From contig QANY01008042.1 in the NCBI GenBank assembly GCA_003255025.1, positions 372,001 to 436,000 of the forward strand: DNA of 64,000 nt, given 5' to 3'. Shown piece by piece: positions 21,990-34,052 of this stretch. Under the pieces are notes generated by a model. The model did no database searches, was not told the origin of the DNA, and was given only the letters and a program-made list of their open reading frames with translations. The translations under genes were made by a program, and so were the position numbers. Origin of the DNA: Datisca glomerata (taxonomy: Eukaryota > Streptophyta > Magnoliopsida > Cucurbitales > Datiscaceae). Numbering within the stretch: the first letter of the stretch is position 1; every line of letters begins with the position of its first letter.

Positions 21990-24245
21990 AGTTTCCTCTT
22001 CGTGAGTAACTTCAGCAGGAACCTATGTGGTGGTAACAAAGGTCTCTGTTACGGGATCAGCACAGGCCTCTACCTCAGGGTGAATGGAATGCGAGGATTC
22101 TGGTCAGACTTAACGTCTCGATACCTTAAAGAATAGGCCATCTTCTCAACCTTATCGATAATGGCTTGGTACTAATCCTCAAGACCAGTTTCCCGCTCTT
22201 TTACCTCGACCAGAGCTACCTCAATTGAGGTCAACTTCATCTCTGTTACGGACAACTTAACCTCAACCTCAACCAACTTCCTTTCAACTATTACCATATT
22301 TTCCCCACTGGCTTCGGCTACCATCTCCGCTTCCATCAGAGATGCTTCCAGTTTCACCCATTCAGTTGCAGCCTCGTTTAGGTCAGCAGTCGGATGATCA
22401 TTATCTTATCGTAACTCAGCCTCAACCCTCTTTAGACAATCCTGTTCATCGAGGACCGCATCATGAACCCAGTTAACTTCCCGGACCTCATTTTTGCAGC
22501 TCGCCAGCTGGAGCTCCATAGCATGCAAATCAGCCTGAAGCCCGTTATGATAAATCACGGCCTTCCAGGAAGAAGTAGCTAAGTGATTTATGGAACGGAC
22601 GCAAACCAAAAGCAAAGAATAAACAACAACAGTTAGATTTTTTTTACCTGCATTAGACCATGACTAAGGCTAACAACTTTATCCATAACAGACATCTGAC
22701 GTAGTGCAGCCGAATCCACGTCTAACCTGATCCCCTTTGCAACAACATGAGAAGGATGAGGATCCTTCAGGAAGCTCATCGAAGCTCTAACGTGTAGGGT
22801 CACCGAGAAATGCACTCATTTACAATGATCGTCGTCCTCCACGGGTGCGCCCTGGGAACTGGTAGGAGGTGAAGACGGCCATTGAACAGGCGAAGGGGGA
22901 GAAGATTCGGCATCCTCTCGACCTGAAATATTCTCACTTAACAGGATCGGAGGATCAGTTGAGGCATATGGCAGCAGAGCAACTAGAGTGGGGGGGAGGA
23001 ACCAGGGGGCATGGACCTGCTTGAAACACTGGTAGTCCCAGTTTTATGATGGAAGTTCCTCTCCTCCCCACCAACGTTCCCAAACATATCACTGTTGAGA
23101 CACTTCGACATCTCCAACTCGTTGTAAGCAAAACTAAAGATTGTGTCTTGTTCTTCAGCCTCCTTCTGCGCAGCTTCTCATTGAGCCTCACGCTCCCTTT
23201 CCTCCCGGTCAAAATCCTATTTTTCTTGTTTTGACTCTGAAGACTTAGAAGAACTTGTTCGAACTACCTAATGGAAAAAAGGAGCAAGGATCGCAACCGG
23301 GATAGCCTGAGCTTCTATTGTAGAAGTTGAAGGGGCAACAGACTCGACGACCGAAATGGGCGAAACCGCGACTTTGACCTCTCTCATTGGATCAAAGAGA
23401 TCTCTTCAGTGCCATTCGGGACACCTATAAGTGGCACGAAGATGGACTGCAACATCTTTTAAGACAAATGATCTCTTGTTCAGGTTAGAATCTGCACGAA
23501 GAAACAAGATACATCAGATAAAAAAAGGAAAAAGTAGAGAAGAAATGAGAAAAGAGGAAACAAAGGGCCCATGTTACTTACTGAACTCTACCCAGAATCG
23601 AGGAATGGTTCAGCGGCCGTCACTGCCCCAATTCCCACCGATCCAGAGCATCCCTTCATCCCAACCTTTGTCCCCGGGTGGCAAATCAGTAACTAAGCCT
23701 CATCGTTTCTCAGTGGCATAGGGGACCAGAAAATAAGAGATACTGCGCCGCCTGACAGAGTGTATGGCGCGTATCTCATCTACTCATATGGACAAATTAT
23801 GCCTCCTATTGAGGGATTATATACCTAAAAAATTATAAATGTATTAGGAATGTATTGCGAAGGAGCCAGACGAAACGTACCAAAAAAATTCCTGAAATAA
23901 AGGAGAAAAAGGAAGTTTAAGTCTTAACGATATATGCATGGGGGATAAAGACACCTGATACGGAGGATTACAAGAAAAATATTGGGGTATCACATCCCCA
24001 AAACCGCAAACAACATCAGACGAGAAGGCATCTTTATGACAGACAATAAAATGATCAAACTCTTCCTGACTTCTCTCTAAGGGGACCGTACCCAGAACGG
24101 TTTTTCTGCCATAACTAAACCAAGAAAGGAAGGAAACAAAGGACACGAAGAAGAAGAAAGAAGATGAAGAACTTACAGAGTAAGACTTAAACGTGAAAGA
24201 GAAAACGTCGGAGATTAAGGCCCTATATATATGTAGTGGACGCAA
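21990..24245 (-). pseudogene. Antisense ORF (aORF) of the Tat-type element
   Basis: On the minus strand pieces of one long protein can be followed: an N-terminal region (24245-23844, FDHFIVCHKDAFSSDVVCGF, LKLPFSPLFQEFF), then in other frames the landmark GWDEGMLWIGGNWGSDGR and IPRFWVEFSK (about 23670-23580), then Ala/Glu-rich coiled-coil segments (22615-22406, 22357-22172: MVIVERKLVEVEVKLSVTEM). The W-rich landmark is typical of antisense ORFs in Tat-lineage retrotransposons; function unknown. Several stops and frameshifts. An intergenic-like low-coding gap lies at 22815-23400. Confidence 0.6.
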
Positions 24246-24640
24246 AAGCCAAATTCAAAATGATTAATGAACTCAAAACGAAAGAGTTTTGGCAGGCGGC
24301 TGGCACAGAGAAGGATACGTGACGAATGGATACATCCAATCTAATTAAAGGGCAAGTCAGTGATGACATGACAACTGGATAAAGGAAAACCTAAAGGATC
24401 AGAAACGTGCATGACGTAAGAGCCGTAAAATGAATCAACACATAGAGAATGCAGAACAAATGAAGCCCACGCGCACTCGTGTCAAGATGGGATAGAACAA
24501 ACTTAAGAATAAATGAAGTTTTCAAGGAATGAGCCAGTAACCCCAGCAATGAGGCAATGATGGTACATTACCTCATTATTTAAAAATATTTATGACCTTT
24601 CTTGCACACCACTTAATGTTTTGCAGCTCTTTTGTTGTTT
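24246..24640. other. Tat-element end, no LTR copy recognised
   Basis: Should contain the start of the 3' LTR if the element were complete, but I see no match to 11640-11965. Confidence 0.4.
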
Positions 24641-24649
24641 CACTTCCTT

Positions 24650-26533
24650 TTGATTTTAACCAGCGGAACAAAATGGGTGTTTTAAACCACTATGTTTGAA
24701 TCATTTTATTTAAAGTAAATTGTTTTGTTGATTTATTTAAATTGATATTTGTTTACTCAGACAAACTTTATAATTATCACAAACTTTAGTTTAGTTGGGA
24801 ATACATTTTTATGGCTTTAAATTTACATTGTTTTTGTTGTTCTTTTATTTATGTATTTTCTTCTAGCATTGATTTTATATTGGTGCACTTGTATGTGGCT
24901 CTTTAATACTTCATCCAAGTGAGTTTTGTGGAATAATTCGATGATTGGATTTTTACACAATAAAAAAAGTTCTTTCTCTTCGATTGAAATGAAGTAGTTT
25001 TGTGACATTTTTAAACAATCAAAATATGTTATTTTATGTGATTCAAATACATTTATTTTTCCTTAAACAATTAAATTAATTTTTGAAGTGATTTTAAATG
25101 CTTACTGAATTTCCATAGTGTTTTAAGAATGTTGTGATTTGCCCATTTTGTTTGACTGTGTATTTATTACCAATGCATATGTTAATTAGACCTGAGTTGA
25201 TTCTGACTCAACCCAATCTGAAAAACCAGATCGAACAGGCTCAACCCAATCGGGCAACCCAGCTGCACCGAACCGGTTCAGACCACCCAAACCTAGTTGA
25301 ACTAGTTTGAACCGTATGATCAATTTACACCCGGTCTAGTTTTCACCTGTTTCCGATCCCACTCACCCTCCTAGTTAATTAAATAAGTTGAGTTATCATA
25401 TGAATATGTCGTGATCTAGGATTCCTAAATTTCAGGTCATTAATTATTGAATTTAATCCGTAGTGAATTCATGTAAATGGACTTACATAGTAATTTATAA
25501 CTGTAGCATATTTAATTTTAAAAAAATATTAACTTTTTATGTTACTCAATCTTTTGATCAACTATGATTATATTTTGAGTTATACACGTAATAGATATAT
25601 TGTTTATGTTCATGAACAAATTATATGTTTACTCATGTATATGTGATAATTAAAATTATGAATTTTAACTCAAGTAAAGAGATAAGTAAATAAGAGGTAG
25701 ACTTAGCCATGTCTCTTGGTTATCAAATAACTAGATTGTTCACATCATGTTATTAACTATACGGTTGGGTGTCACCATGTTCATGTTAGCGTTCTTAAGG
25801 TTCAGATAACTTTAAGTGACATCAAGTTTCAAGACACCCAATCTATTTTGTTCACGTTCAAGTTCAAGTATGAAACAATTCTAGTTAGATTGTTAATCAG
25901 GGGTTATGCCTAGTCGAATTAGGATAAAGTAAGTACAAGTATCATCTAGATTTACATACAAGTTCAAGTTATATGTTAACCATTAAATCAGTTATGTTAA
26001 TTAGAAGTACTTTATATTATTTAATAATCAAGTGAATTTGTTAAATTAAAGTTGCATGAGTTATATATTTACATTTACGTCATGTGAAGCTTATTAGTAT
26101 GTGGGTTTACTTACTAGGATTTTTAATACTCAAACCCCTATAGATGAATATGTTGCAGGTGATAACGAGCAGCAGGAGTGAGGGACTATCATAGTTAGCG
26201 AAAATATCATAAACATATTTCAGTTTAAGTATAGTTGATTCAAGAATTTATGAATTTTCATGTTTTAGTTTTCGATAATATGTTTGACTTTCATTTGTTA
26301 TGGACTTTCGTAATCGACTTTATTACAGATTAATGAATCATTTATTTCAGTTTTTTGAGTAGATTTTCTCTTCAAATAATTTTATGTTTTCGCTATTTAA
26401 TGTTAAAAATTAGGATAAAATTAGGATTTTCAATTTGTAAATTTTCTCCAATTAGGAATTCAATTGAATTGGAGATTTTCAAATAAGTGAAATTAAATGC
26501 ATGTTTAACTCTCAGAAATCAAGACGTTACATA
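24650..26533 (-). mobile_element. Probable solo LTR, Gypsy type
   Basis: Minus strand begins TGTAACGTCTTGATTTCTGA at 26533, the signature start of plant Gypsy (Tekay/CRM-like) LTRs. The stretch contains 'caggtgataacgagcagcag', a recurring element in such LTRs, at about 26157. No gag or pol adjoins. The far end and target duplication were not found, so the 24650 boundary is a guess. Confidence 0.45.
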
Positions 26534-26849
26534 ATTAGTTTAATTTTTTCACAATTTTTTGTCTGATTTCGCTGCTAGGGAACGGACCTGAGTGATTGAT
26601 GTTATTTTGGTGTCATGATTTCATCAAATATCTCCCTTTTTCACTTGATAAGCAAAAATCATATTAAAAGGCAAAGAACATGCCAGGAAGGATCACTAAA
26701 GCATTGTGCACATTATATGTATATGTAAATATTGGGTCTTTTCTTTGCCTTTTAAAATATTCATGCATTTCCATCAGGAGACCATAGTAATTGGAAATGT
26801 TAAACACATTGAGATGTGTGGAAATGTCATACCTCAAATTATTTGGATG

Positions 26850-28776
26850 TGTGGTTTATGCATACATCAAAGAAGGAAAATTGGATCTTGGAGCCAGAAG
26901 CTGCGTGTTTGTAGGTTATCCTAAAGGTGTCAATGGTACAAGTTGTGGCTCTCAAATCTAAACAAGTCCAAAAGCTTTATAAGTAGAGATATCATATTCA
27001 GAGAATGTGAAATGTATATGAACAGCCTCAAACCACCAAATCAAACAGAGACTATAAAAGACAATGAGTTAGGTTTGAGGTGGAGCTTGGAAGCATCAGT
27101 AAAGAATCAGAGATTTCAGGTTGTATCAACACAGAGATTGGACTAGAAAATGAATGCCAAGGACAGTTTGAAGCCTATGATGAATAATAGGACCTTAGTG
27201 AATGCCAGCTAGTCAGAGACAAAAATAGAAGTCAGGTATAACTATGCAGATCTTTTGCATTTGCCTTAACAGTGGCTATGAAGAGCCAAAACAGAAAGCA
27301 ATGGTTAAAAGATATGAAGGAGGAGATAAATTCATTAAATAAGAACCATACTTGGGTTCTTGTTGACAAAAACAGAAGGACAAAAGATAGTAGGTAGCAA
27401 ATGGATCTACGAGGTAAAACAAGGAATTTCTGGAGCTGAAATGCCTAGGTTTAAGGCCAGAATGGTGGCCAAAGGATTTACTTAGAGATAGGGCATAGAT
27501 TACTCTAAGATTTACTCACCAGTGGTGAAGCATACCTTAATTAGAATACTTCTAGCTCTAGTCACTCAGTATGGATTAGAACTAGAACATATGGTTGTAA
27601 AAATAGAATTTTTACATGGAAATTTGGATGAGAAGATCTTCATGGCTCAACATGATGGTTTTGTAAAGAGAGGAGATGAAAACAATGTATGTCTTCTTAA
27701 GAAATCCCTTTATGGTTTAAAAATAAATCCCTAAACAATGGTACTTAAGATTTGATGAATTTTTTATTATAAGAAATGGGTTCACTAGAAGTATGTGTGG
27801 CAGTTGTGTGTACTGTAAGAATATTGAAAATGAATCAAGGTTATAATTGTTGCTATATGTAGATGATATGCTTATTGCATCATCTGATATAGTGAAAGTT
27901 AGAGAGTTTAAGGCACAACTTCTCAAGGAATTTGAGATGAAAGACTTGGGATGGCAGACTCAAAGACTATTCATTCAGCAGGAGAACTACATCCTTAAAG
28001 TTTTAAAGAAGTTTGGGATGGCAGACACAAAAATCTATTAAAACTCCATTAGCAACTCATTTTAAGCTTTTATCTGAACAATCTCCTAAGTCAAATGATG
28101 AACATATCAAACTGGACAAAATTTCCTATGCTAGTACTTTTGGAAGTCTAAACCATGGTTTGTTCTAGCCTAGACCTAGCTTATGCAGCAGACCTTGTAA
28201 GCAGATTTATGGCTAAGCAATGAAAGGATCATTAGAAAGCTGTAAATTGGACCATGTGATACCTGGGAGGAACAACTAGACATGGTTTAGTGTTTGAAAA
28301 AAGAAACACAGAAGAAGAAATTATTCTAGGCTATGTTAACTCTGACTTTGTAGGAATCTTTGACAGGGTATGTGTTTACTATTTTTTGTTGCACAATGAG
28401 TTGGAAAGTTACATGTCAACCAGTTGTGGCCTTATCTACAACAGAAGCTGAGTATATTGCAGCTATTGAAGCAGTTAAGGAGGTATTGTGTCTAAAAAGT
28501 TCTGCAGAAGAACTTGGCATCAAACATAACAACATAATTGTGTTCTGTGACAACTAGAGTGCAATTCACCTGACTAGGAACCAAATGCACCACGAGAGGA
28601 CAAAGCACATCGATATAATATTGCACTTTATCAGGCATGTGATTTCAGCAAGAAAGGTAGCAGTGGAGAAGATCCACACTAATGACAATCCTGCAGATAT
28701 AATCATTAACTTTGTCATATGGATCAAGTTTGAGCATTGCTTAAACTTGATAAATGTGGAGACTGTCTCAGGCTAA
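26850..28776 (+). pseudogene. Copia pol: integrase tail, RT, RNase H
   Basis: Frames shift repeatedly. In order: KLDLGARSCVFVGYPKG (about 26880, integrase tail), SRDIIFRECEMYMNSL, WIYEVKQGISG and RFKARMVAKGFT (27400-27480, RT start), SPVVKHTLIRILLALVTQYGLELEHM, GNLDEKIFMAQHDGFVKRGD, CLLKKSLYGLK (27522-27720), LLYVDDMLIASSD (27847-27890, intact catalytic YVDD), YILKVLKKFGMADTK. RNase H: ALSTTEAEYIAAIEAVKEVL (28430-28490), FCDN, then a stop, and MHHERTKHIDIILHFIRHVI (28585-28640). At least six frameshifts or stops. Confidence 0.9.
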
Positions 28777-28847
28777 GGTCTGAGGATTAGCTGGAGAAAT
28801 CTAGGGTTTATGGGCGCTAACTGAAGCTTGATTCAAGGTGGAGAATT

Positions 28848-29391
28848 TATAGAGTTATGTGTCAACTTAAGTTAGTTATCTACCTATCATTGGACTGTTT
28901 TGACAGTTGCTCTAACTGTCAAGCCAATGATGTGCATCCTAGTAACTAAATAAACAACATCAACACATAAGACTACCACAACATCAACACATATAAACAT
29001 TCACAAAGAAACAAAGTCCAGTATGCGATTGATTCTAATTCTCATAAGCAAGAAGAGAAAAGGGCATAATAAAAAAGACAGGAAGATTACTTTATCTACA
29101 ACTCAAAGTTAGCATAGATTGAGGTTCTATTACCTGGTTTCGAAGCTAGTGTGAGAGAGAGCTTATAATCTGTTTTTTCTTTGTACTTGAGCCTTTGTAA
29201 TTCTCTGTAAAGTTCTGGACTCCAAAGTTAGTAGATTGCCTCTCTGACGACTGGATGTAGGTTCCTATTTCGAGAACTGAACCAGTATAATTTGCGATGT
29301 TGTCTCCCTTTTTCCTTTCTCTTCTTCTTCTCTCGTCTGCATGTTGTTGATCTGCACAGTGAACCCCATTGTTAGTCTATAATTCATAACA
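28848..29391 (+). mobile_element. Copia polypurine tract and 3' LTR
   Basis: AAGGTGGAGAATTT just after pol is the usual Copia polypurine tract before an LTR. The LTR contains 'gtacttgagcctttgtaa' and 'tggactccaaagttagtaga' and ends at AACA (29391). A TTGT... start is damaged. Confidence 0.7.
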
Positions 29392-29474
29392 CCAGCCATA
29401 AACCCAACTATATAAATGTATTTTGCTGTATTCAAAGCAAAAGTACTTCTTTCAATTTGTGCTGACCATACGAT

Positions 29475-29998
29475 ATTCTTTCTTTAATGAAAGTAAAAGC
29501 GGGAACAAAGTCAGTGAAAAAGATGGATTCTAGCTTAGTGCCGCAATATTCAAGATATTCATCAAATAATTCTGAAATTCATACAATTCAAGAGGTCCCC
29601 AGGCCCAAGTTGAAAGGTGCGAAGAAGAAAACGAAAATTACAGATAAAGCAGGGAACAAGTCAAGGAAGTGGTGGAAGAAATGGAGAAGGCATATGAGTA
29701 AATACAATGGGATTTGGTTGAAAGAAGTACAGGGCACATTAATGGTGGTGGCTACTGTGATTGCTTCTATAGGTTTTCAAGCAGCAACGAACCCTCCAGG
29801 CGGTGTTTGGCAACAAGACACTCCTTGTCCATATTCAAGCACATTTCAACCAAATTGAGCAGCTGGAACTTCAGTGATGGCCTCAGACCCAGATCTTTAC
29901 TCTCTATTCTTAACTGAGAACATGGTATCTTTTCTTGCATCTCTAAGTGTCATCTTTTGCTAGTAAGTGGGTTTCCTCTAAAACCTATACAAATATGC
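29475..29998 (+). pseudogene. Ankyrin-PGG family, last exon fragment
   Basis: From 29487 an open frame of 123 codons carries a Lys-rich linker and the PGG domain: KWWKKWRRHMSKYNGIWLKE, GTLMVVATVIASIGFQAATN, PPGGVWQQDT. A TGA stop at 29856-29858 interrupts; beyond it the same frame goes on with AGTSVMASDPDLYSLFLTEN and MVSFLASLSVI, and one missing base then throws the last helix LLVSGFPLK out of frame. The first transmembrane helix is the VVATVIASIGF stretch. No ankyrin exon precedes it: the Copia LTR lies directly upstream. In the pseudogene at 8853 the equivalent position has an intron (10198), while here the exon is continuous, so the two are separate paralogues. Confidence 0.85.
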
Positions 29999-31003
29999 AA
30001 AAATTGAAATATAAGCTACTTATGAAAAACTAAGCTACTGGATTTAAACATAGGCCAAAAATTGAAGATAAAGTATTAAATTAAATACTCAATTAATTAT
30101 TTTATGCCTAAGCTTGCACGTCACCTTTGATCATAATATTCATTGGTGAATGAAAACGATCCGATAACTGAAAATGTTAAAATTAGAATAGTCAACAACA
30201 TTTACATTATGTTACTAAAATAAAAGAATTATATTTTAAAATTATCAATAATTTTTAATCATTAAGATATAATAGATTCTTACAGATTACTCTCCCATAT
30301 GTAACTAATTATAAATCTCCATCTCTCATCTTCCTCTCGATAGGAAGAAGTTAAATACCTTAGATTCCAAGCTTTCTCTCTTCATATTGGTCAGCAAAAT
30401 TTCCGTACATTTGTAATTATGAAAAGACATTTTGAGACACAAAATTCAAACCTCAAACCAATATGAGAACAACAATAAGCCACTAAGACATCCTATAATA
30501 CTTGCCACTACCTAGGTAGAAAGAAGCATCCAAGTATGATAACCTCCATCATCTTCTAACTATATGTGATACATACTAATATAACTTCTAAAAAAAATTA
30601 CACCAATTATTATGACAGTAACTGAGAAAGACCTCTTACATTCTGTCTACATCTTCTATCAATTAATGAGGTAAATGAAAAGTTTGTAGACGAAATATTA
30701 AAACTGCATTTTATTACAATTAAGTAATAGGGCTCAACGATAGAATTAGATTTGTGGAGTGATCGATCCATTAAAGAGAATTGTAAAAAACTTTTAATAA
30801 CAAATTCTCATATTCGGTAATAACATAATTAGTTTTGTACATATAATCCTAATAAGAAGTATTTTGACTTCTACGCATAATTAATTTTTACTTAATTAAT
30901 AAGTATCAATAAGAAAATTTAGATATATTAGATAAACATCCTAAATTGAATGAATCATCGACCGGAATGCTATCGATAAAAACTAACAATTTGATTAAGT
31001 TAT
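29999..31003. other. AT-rich intergenic, no supported gene
   Basis: No coding signal, repeats or recognisable transposon ends between the ankyrin fragment and the CACTA terminus. Confidence 0.5.
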
Positions 31004-31016
31004 CACTACAAGAAAA
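31004..31016. repeat. CACTA left terminal inverted repeat
   Basis: CACTACAAGAAAA, matching 44919-44931 inverted. Confidence 0.9.
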
Positions 31017-31607
31017 ACGGTTTATGGCGACGGTTTTATTCTTCCATTGCGGCGATTTTAACTGCCGTAAAAAGATTTACGACGGTTCTCTATTTCTTTA
31101 CCGGCGGTTTAAACCGTCTCTATAGGCTCCAAAACCGCAGCTAAAAAGATTAATTTTGGTTAGAATTTTTTCTGTTTTTTAAACATCTCATAATTTTTAA
31201 AAAGACATGTTTCAGAAAATATTCTATATCACGGATTTCAGAATATATCAATACAAAAATTTTAACAGTTCATAGTTCATCAATTCAAATATTCACAAAT
31301 TCTTGCATTTTAAACGTTCACAAATTCAAACATTCACAAATTTTGAAGATTCAGAATTCATCAATTGAAACAGTTACAAATTCTAAAGACAAAATAATAT
31401 AAGTTCAAACTTAAGCAGATAGAGTATTTTTCATCGTTATTGCACTTTATGCGATCATGAAGTTGAGAGAGGATCTCCAGAATCCTATAAACATATAAAA
31501 ATGAATAAAATTAGTATTAATGTTGAAATAAATATAATTTATAATTACATAAAGTATATATTCAATAGAAATCTTATATAATCACCGTCGGGGAATAAGA
31601 ACGAAGG

Positions 31608-33050
31608 ATTTTATGCTTGCATCATTTTCCTAAGGTACGACTTGGGATTGAAGTTGAACTTGACCATCTTGAAGCTCATGAACCTGTGACTTAACTCTCT
31701 CATGTTCTGTACGTGGAACGAACGCCTCTTCAGAAAACTAGCGGCTGCTCTACGATCCAAATACACTGGTAGAGTTGGACCTAGTTCCATTCCACGGACT
31801 TGTCCAGGATGCTCTGGGCCCATAACTTTAGAAAATGCATCTCTAGGGGTGATATTATTCTCATCCAGCGTTTGGGTTGCCCGAAGTTCTTGCTTTTTCT
31901 CCTACAACACAAATAAACAATTCGATCGCATATGTGACAAATATAGTTGAAAAAATAAAAAAAATATTGACAAATATAGACTTAAAAGTAATTCTTATAG
32001 CTCTAGAAGCAGATTTTTTATCTACCCAATTCTCATCTTTGCGTTTATGCGTTTTATGAACAGTTCGACCGCATTGGACTCTCTCCCCAACACCTCTGTC
32101 TATCATTATGTTTAAAAATTTATATTTTGATCACAATACTAGAAACAAACATATTACTTATAATAAAAAAAGATTTACATACCATTTCATATTATTTTTT
32201 AGCATAGTTTTTCCTTCCTAAAGAATGATGTATACTTTATTTTGCTCGTACCGAAGTGTTTGTTTCACTACAAGCCTATTATTTGAGAAACAAAATTAGT
32301 ATTTATTCTACGTAATAAATGAAATTCAATGTCAAAAGAAAATATTGTAATACAATCCCTACAGAAGAGAACCAAAAATGGACAATAGCATTCCACTGAT
32401 CTTGTGGAACTTCCTCAAGTTTATGTCTTAAGAATTCTTCTTCGCTCGGATATTTTGTTATATTCACTGTTCTCAATTTACTTTTGTTGTCCTTCCAATT
32501 GTTATTAATTGAAGATAATGCAAACTTTTGGTTGGCGTCGGAAACTTCCCTTTTACTCTAAAAAATTACAAAGATATAGTTAATAAATGCATAATGGAAT
32601 ATACAATTACAAATAAGTATTTATACCTTCACAATATCCCATAATGCATTCTTGTACATTTCAGGTATTTACATCCAATTTTCATAGGTGATTGGTAATA
32701 GAGCGTAGGTGTGTCCTAGTGAAGCCAAAAAGCTCATATACATAGATGTTTGATCCTTGATCGGTTGTTCTACTGCGTTGAATTCAACTTTCACTTTATT
32801 CCCTTCAGGTTGATTCCATATATGAGCTAATCATGTCCAACCACGAACCTTTCGCCTAGAGGATGAGGATTCACCTACGTATGAAATATTATTTTTGTAT
32901 ATCAGACATTATATGAATAATAACAATGGTTTGTATGAAATATAAAATAAATGTTATACCAACTAATTCAGTGGGAGCATCGCATGATAGATCTTGATCA
33001 CCAACGAACTCGTCCTTAGTTATGCGCAAACGTCTACCACGGACCATGAT
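31608..33050 (-). pseudogene. CACTA second protein, Transposase_24 (TNP1-like) type
   Basis: Several exon-like pieces on the minus strand: MVRGRRLRITKDEF (starts about 33047, ends at a GTATAAC donor near 32955); GESSSSRRKVRGWT then LAHIWNQPEGNKVKVEFNAV, SMYMSFLASLGHTYALLPIT, MYKNALWDIVK (32890-32625); KREVSDANQKFAL and SEEEFLRHKLEEVPQDQW (32570-32380); GRTVHKTHKRKDENWVDKKS (about 32060); finally MGPEHPGQVRGMELGPT and NMRELSHRFMSF (31823-31611). This is the plant Ptta/En-Spm Transposase_24 protein layout, separated by short introns. Stops in the second piece (after GWT and NWM) show that it is dead. Confidence 0.8.
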
Positions 33051-33194
33051 GGTTATACTTGCACAACAAAATAGATAATAAGATTATCAAAAAGAGACAT
33101 AGCTTATCAATACTCTCACACAAATAAATACTAAGAACCCTGATAATTATAAAAAAAATAAATATTAACACTATCAAATAAAGACATACATAAT

Positions 33195-33656
33195 TCAAAT
33201 AGTAACACGATCAAATTGAGCATCATTATTCTGATTGAAATCAACATTCATATGAATTGTATCTTCTATGGTTACACCAACAACATATGTCCAAACTAAA
33301 TTGACAAATTTTTCATTCTCATGTAAGACTTCTTCTAAATGAGAATGATCATGTATCTCACTTTCAAAATTCATCACTACTTCATTATCAAGAGTTGTAT
33401 CATTATTATGGTCACCCATGTCAAACATGTCTCTTGGCTTTGTATGCACCACAACATGTCAATCTTTATCTATCTGATGTTGTACGTAATACACAAGACG
33501 TGCTTGAGATGCAAAGACGAATGGTTCATCCATCAAATCCCCATCAGTGTGAATTAAACATGAAAAATTAACAAGTGTAAACTCAAATTCATCAACTTTT
33601 CTTCTAGCATTCGTGGTGTTAGTCCAATCACACTTAAATGACACTACTTTTAACAA
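33195..33656 (-). pseudogene. DUF4216 domain protein fragment (CACTA)
   Basis: 33656-33459 and 33452-33195 share one frame: VVSFKCDWTNTTNARRK, FTLVNFSCLIHTDGD, MDEPFVFASQARLVYYVQ, then a TGA stop where the family has Trp (TGG), then HTKPRDMFDM. These are hallmarks of DUF4216, the domain that follows the transposase core in CACTA proteins. Only its C-terminal part remains; the transposase core upstream is gone. Confidence 0.8.
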
Positions 33657-33659
33657 TAA

Positions 33660-34052
33660 GGTATCGTTTATTCGGTAATCTTGACTAACTCAAGATTTTT
33701 CAATCCCACTTTTATTCATATTAAAATCAATCTGAACACATTATAAGATAGTTCAATACAATGAAAATCAAAGTCACAATGAAATCAGAGTCATAAATTG
33801 AGGTACAGAACTAGACAAACAAGTTGCAATCGCAACAAGAATTAAATAAACTAAAAAATTAGGAATATTACAATAAAAAATTAACTAAACAAATTAGTTA
33901 CCCATATTCTAACTATTCTATTAAATTAGCTAGCCATATTCTAACTATTCTATTAAATTAGCTACCCGTATTCTAATTATTTGACTATTAGATTAAATAA
34001 ACTACAAATTAAGAAAATTACAATAAACAATTAACTATATTCATAATTAGGC
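33660..34052. other. CACTA remnant with small tandem repeat
   Basis: Non-coding. 33893-33985 carries about 2.7 copies of a ~31-base unit ('ttagctagccatattctaac' onward). The first bases (33655-33680, 'caataaggtatcgtttattcg') resemble the Copia leader word at 41483 and 168; this may be a breakpoint or coincidence. Confidence 0.5.

Larger units (their letters stand above)
11640..24500 (+). mobile_element. Ty3/Gypsy Tat/Ogre-type retrotransposon, nested and degraded
   Basis: Plus-strand order: LTR 3' portion, gag N-terminus, [chromovirus insertion 12512-17884], gag remainder, spaced Cys/His knuckle, protease, reverse transcriptase, a small integrase C-terminal tail, a 58-bp tandem array, and an antisense ORF region. 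The gag style, a long non-coding stretch after pol with tandem repeats, and an antisense ORF all point to the Tat lineage (relatives: Ogre, Retand, Grande). RNase H and the integrase core are deleted near 20265. No matching 3' LTR was found, so the right boundary is approximate. Confidence 0.75.
26640..29391 (+). mobile_element. Ty1/Copia element, 5'-truncated, with 3' LTR
   Basis: Integrase C-terminal part, reverse transcriptase, RNase H, polypurine tract and 3' LTR in order. No gag, protease or 5' LTR. Its 3' LTR ends exactly where the ankyrin PGG fragment context begins (29392). Confidence 0.8.
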
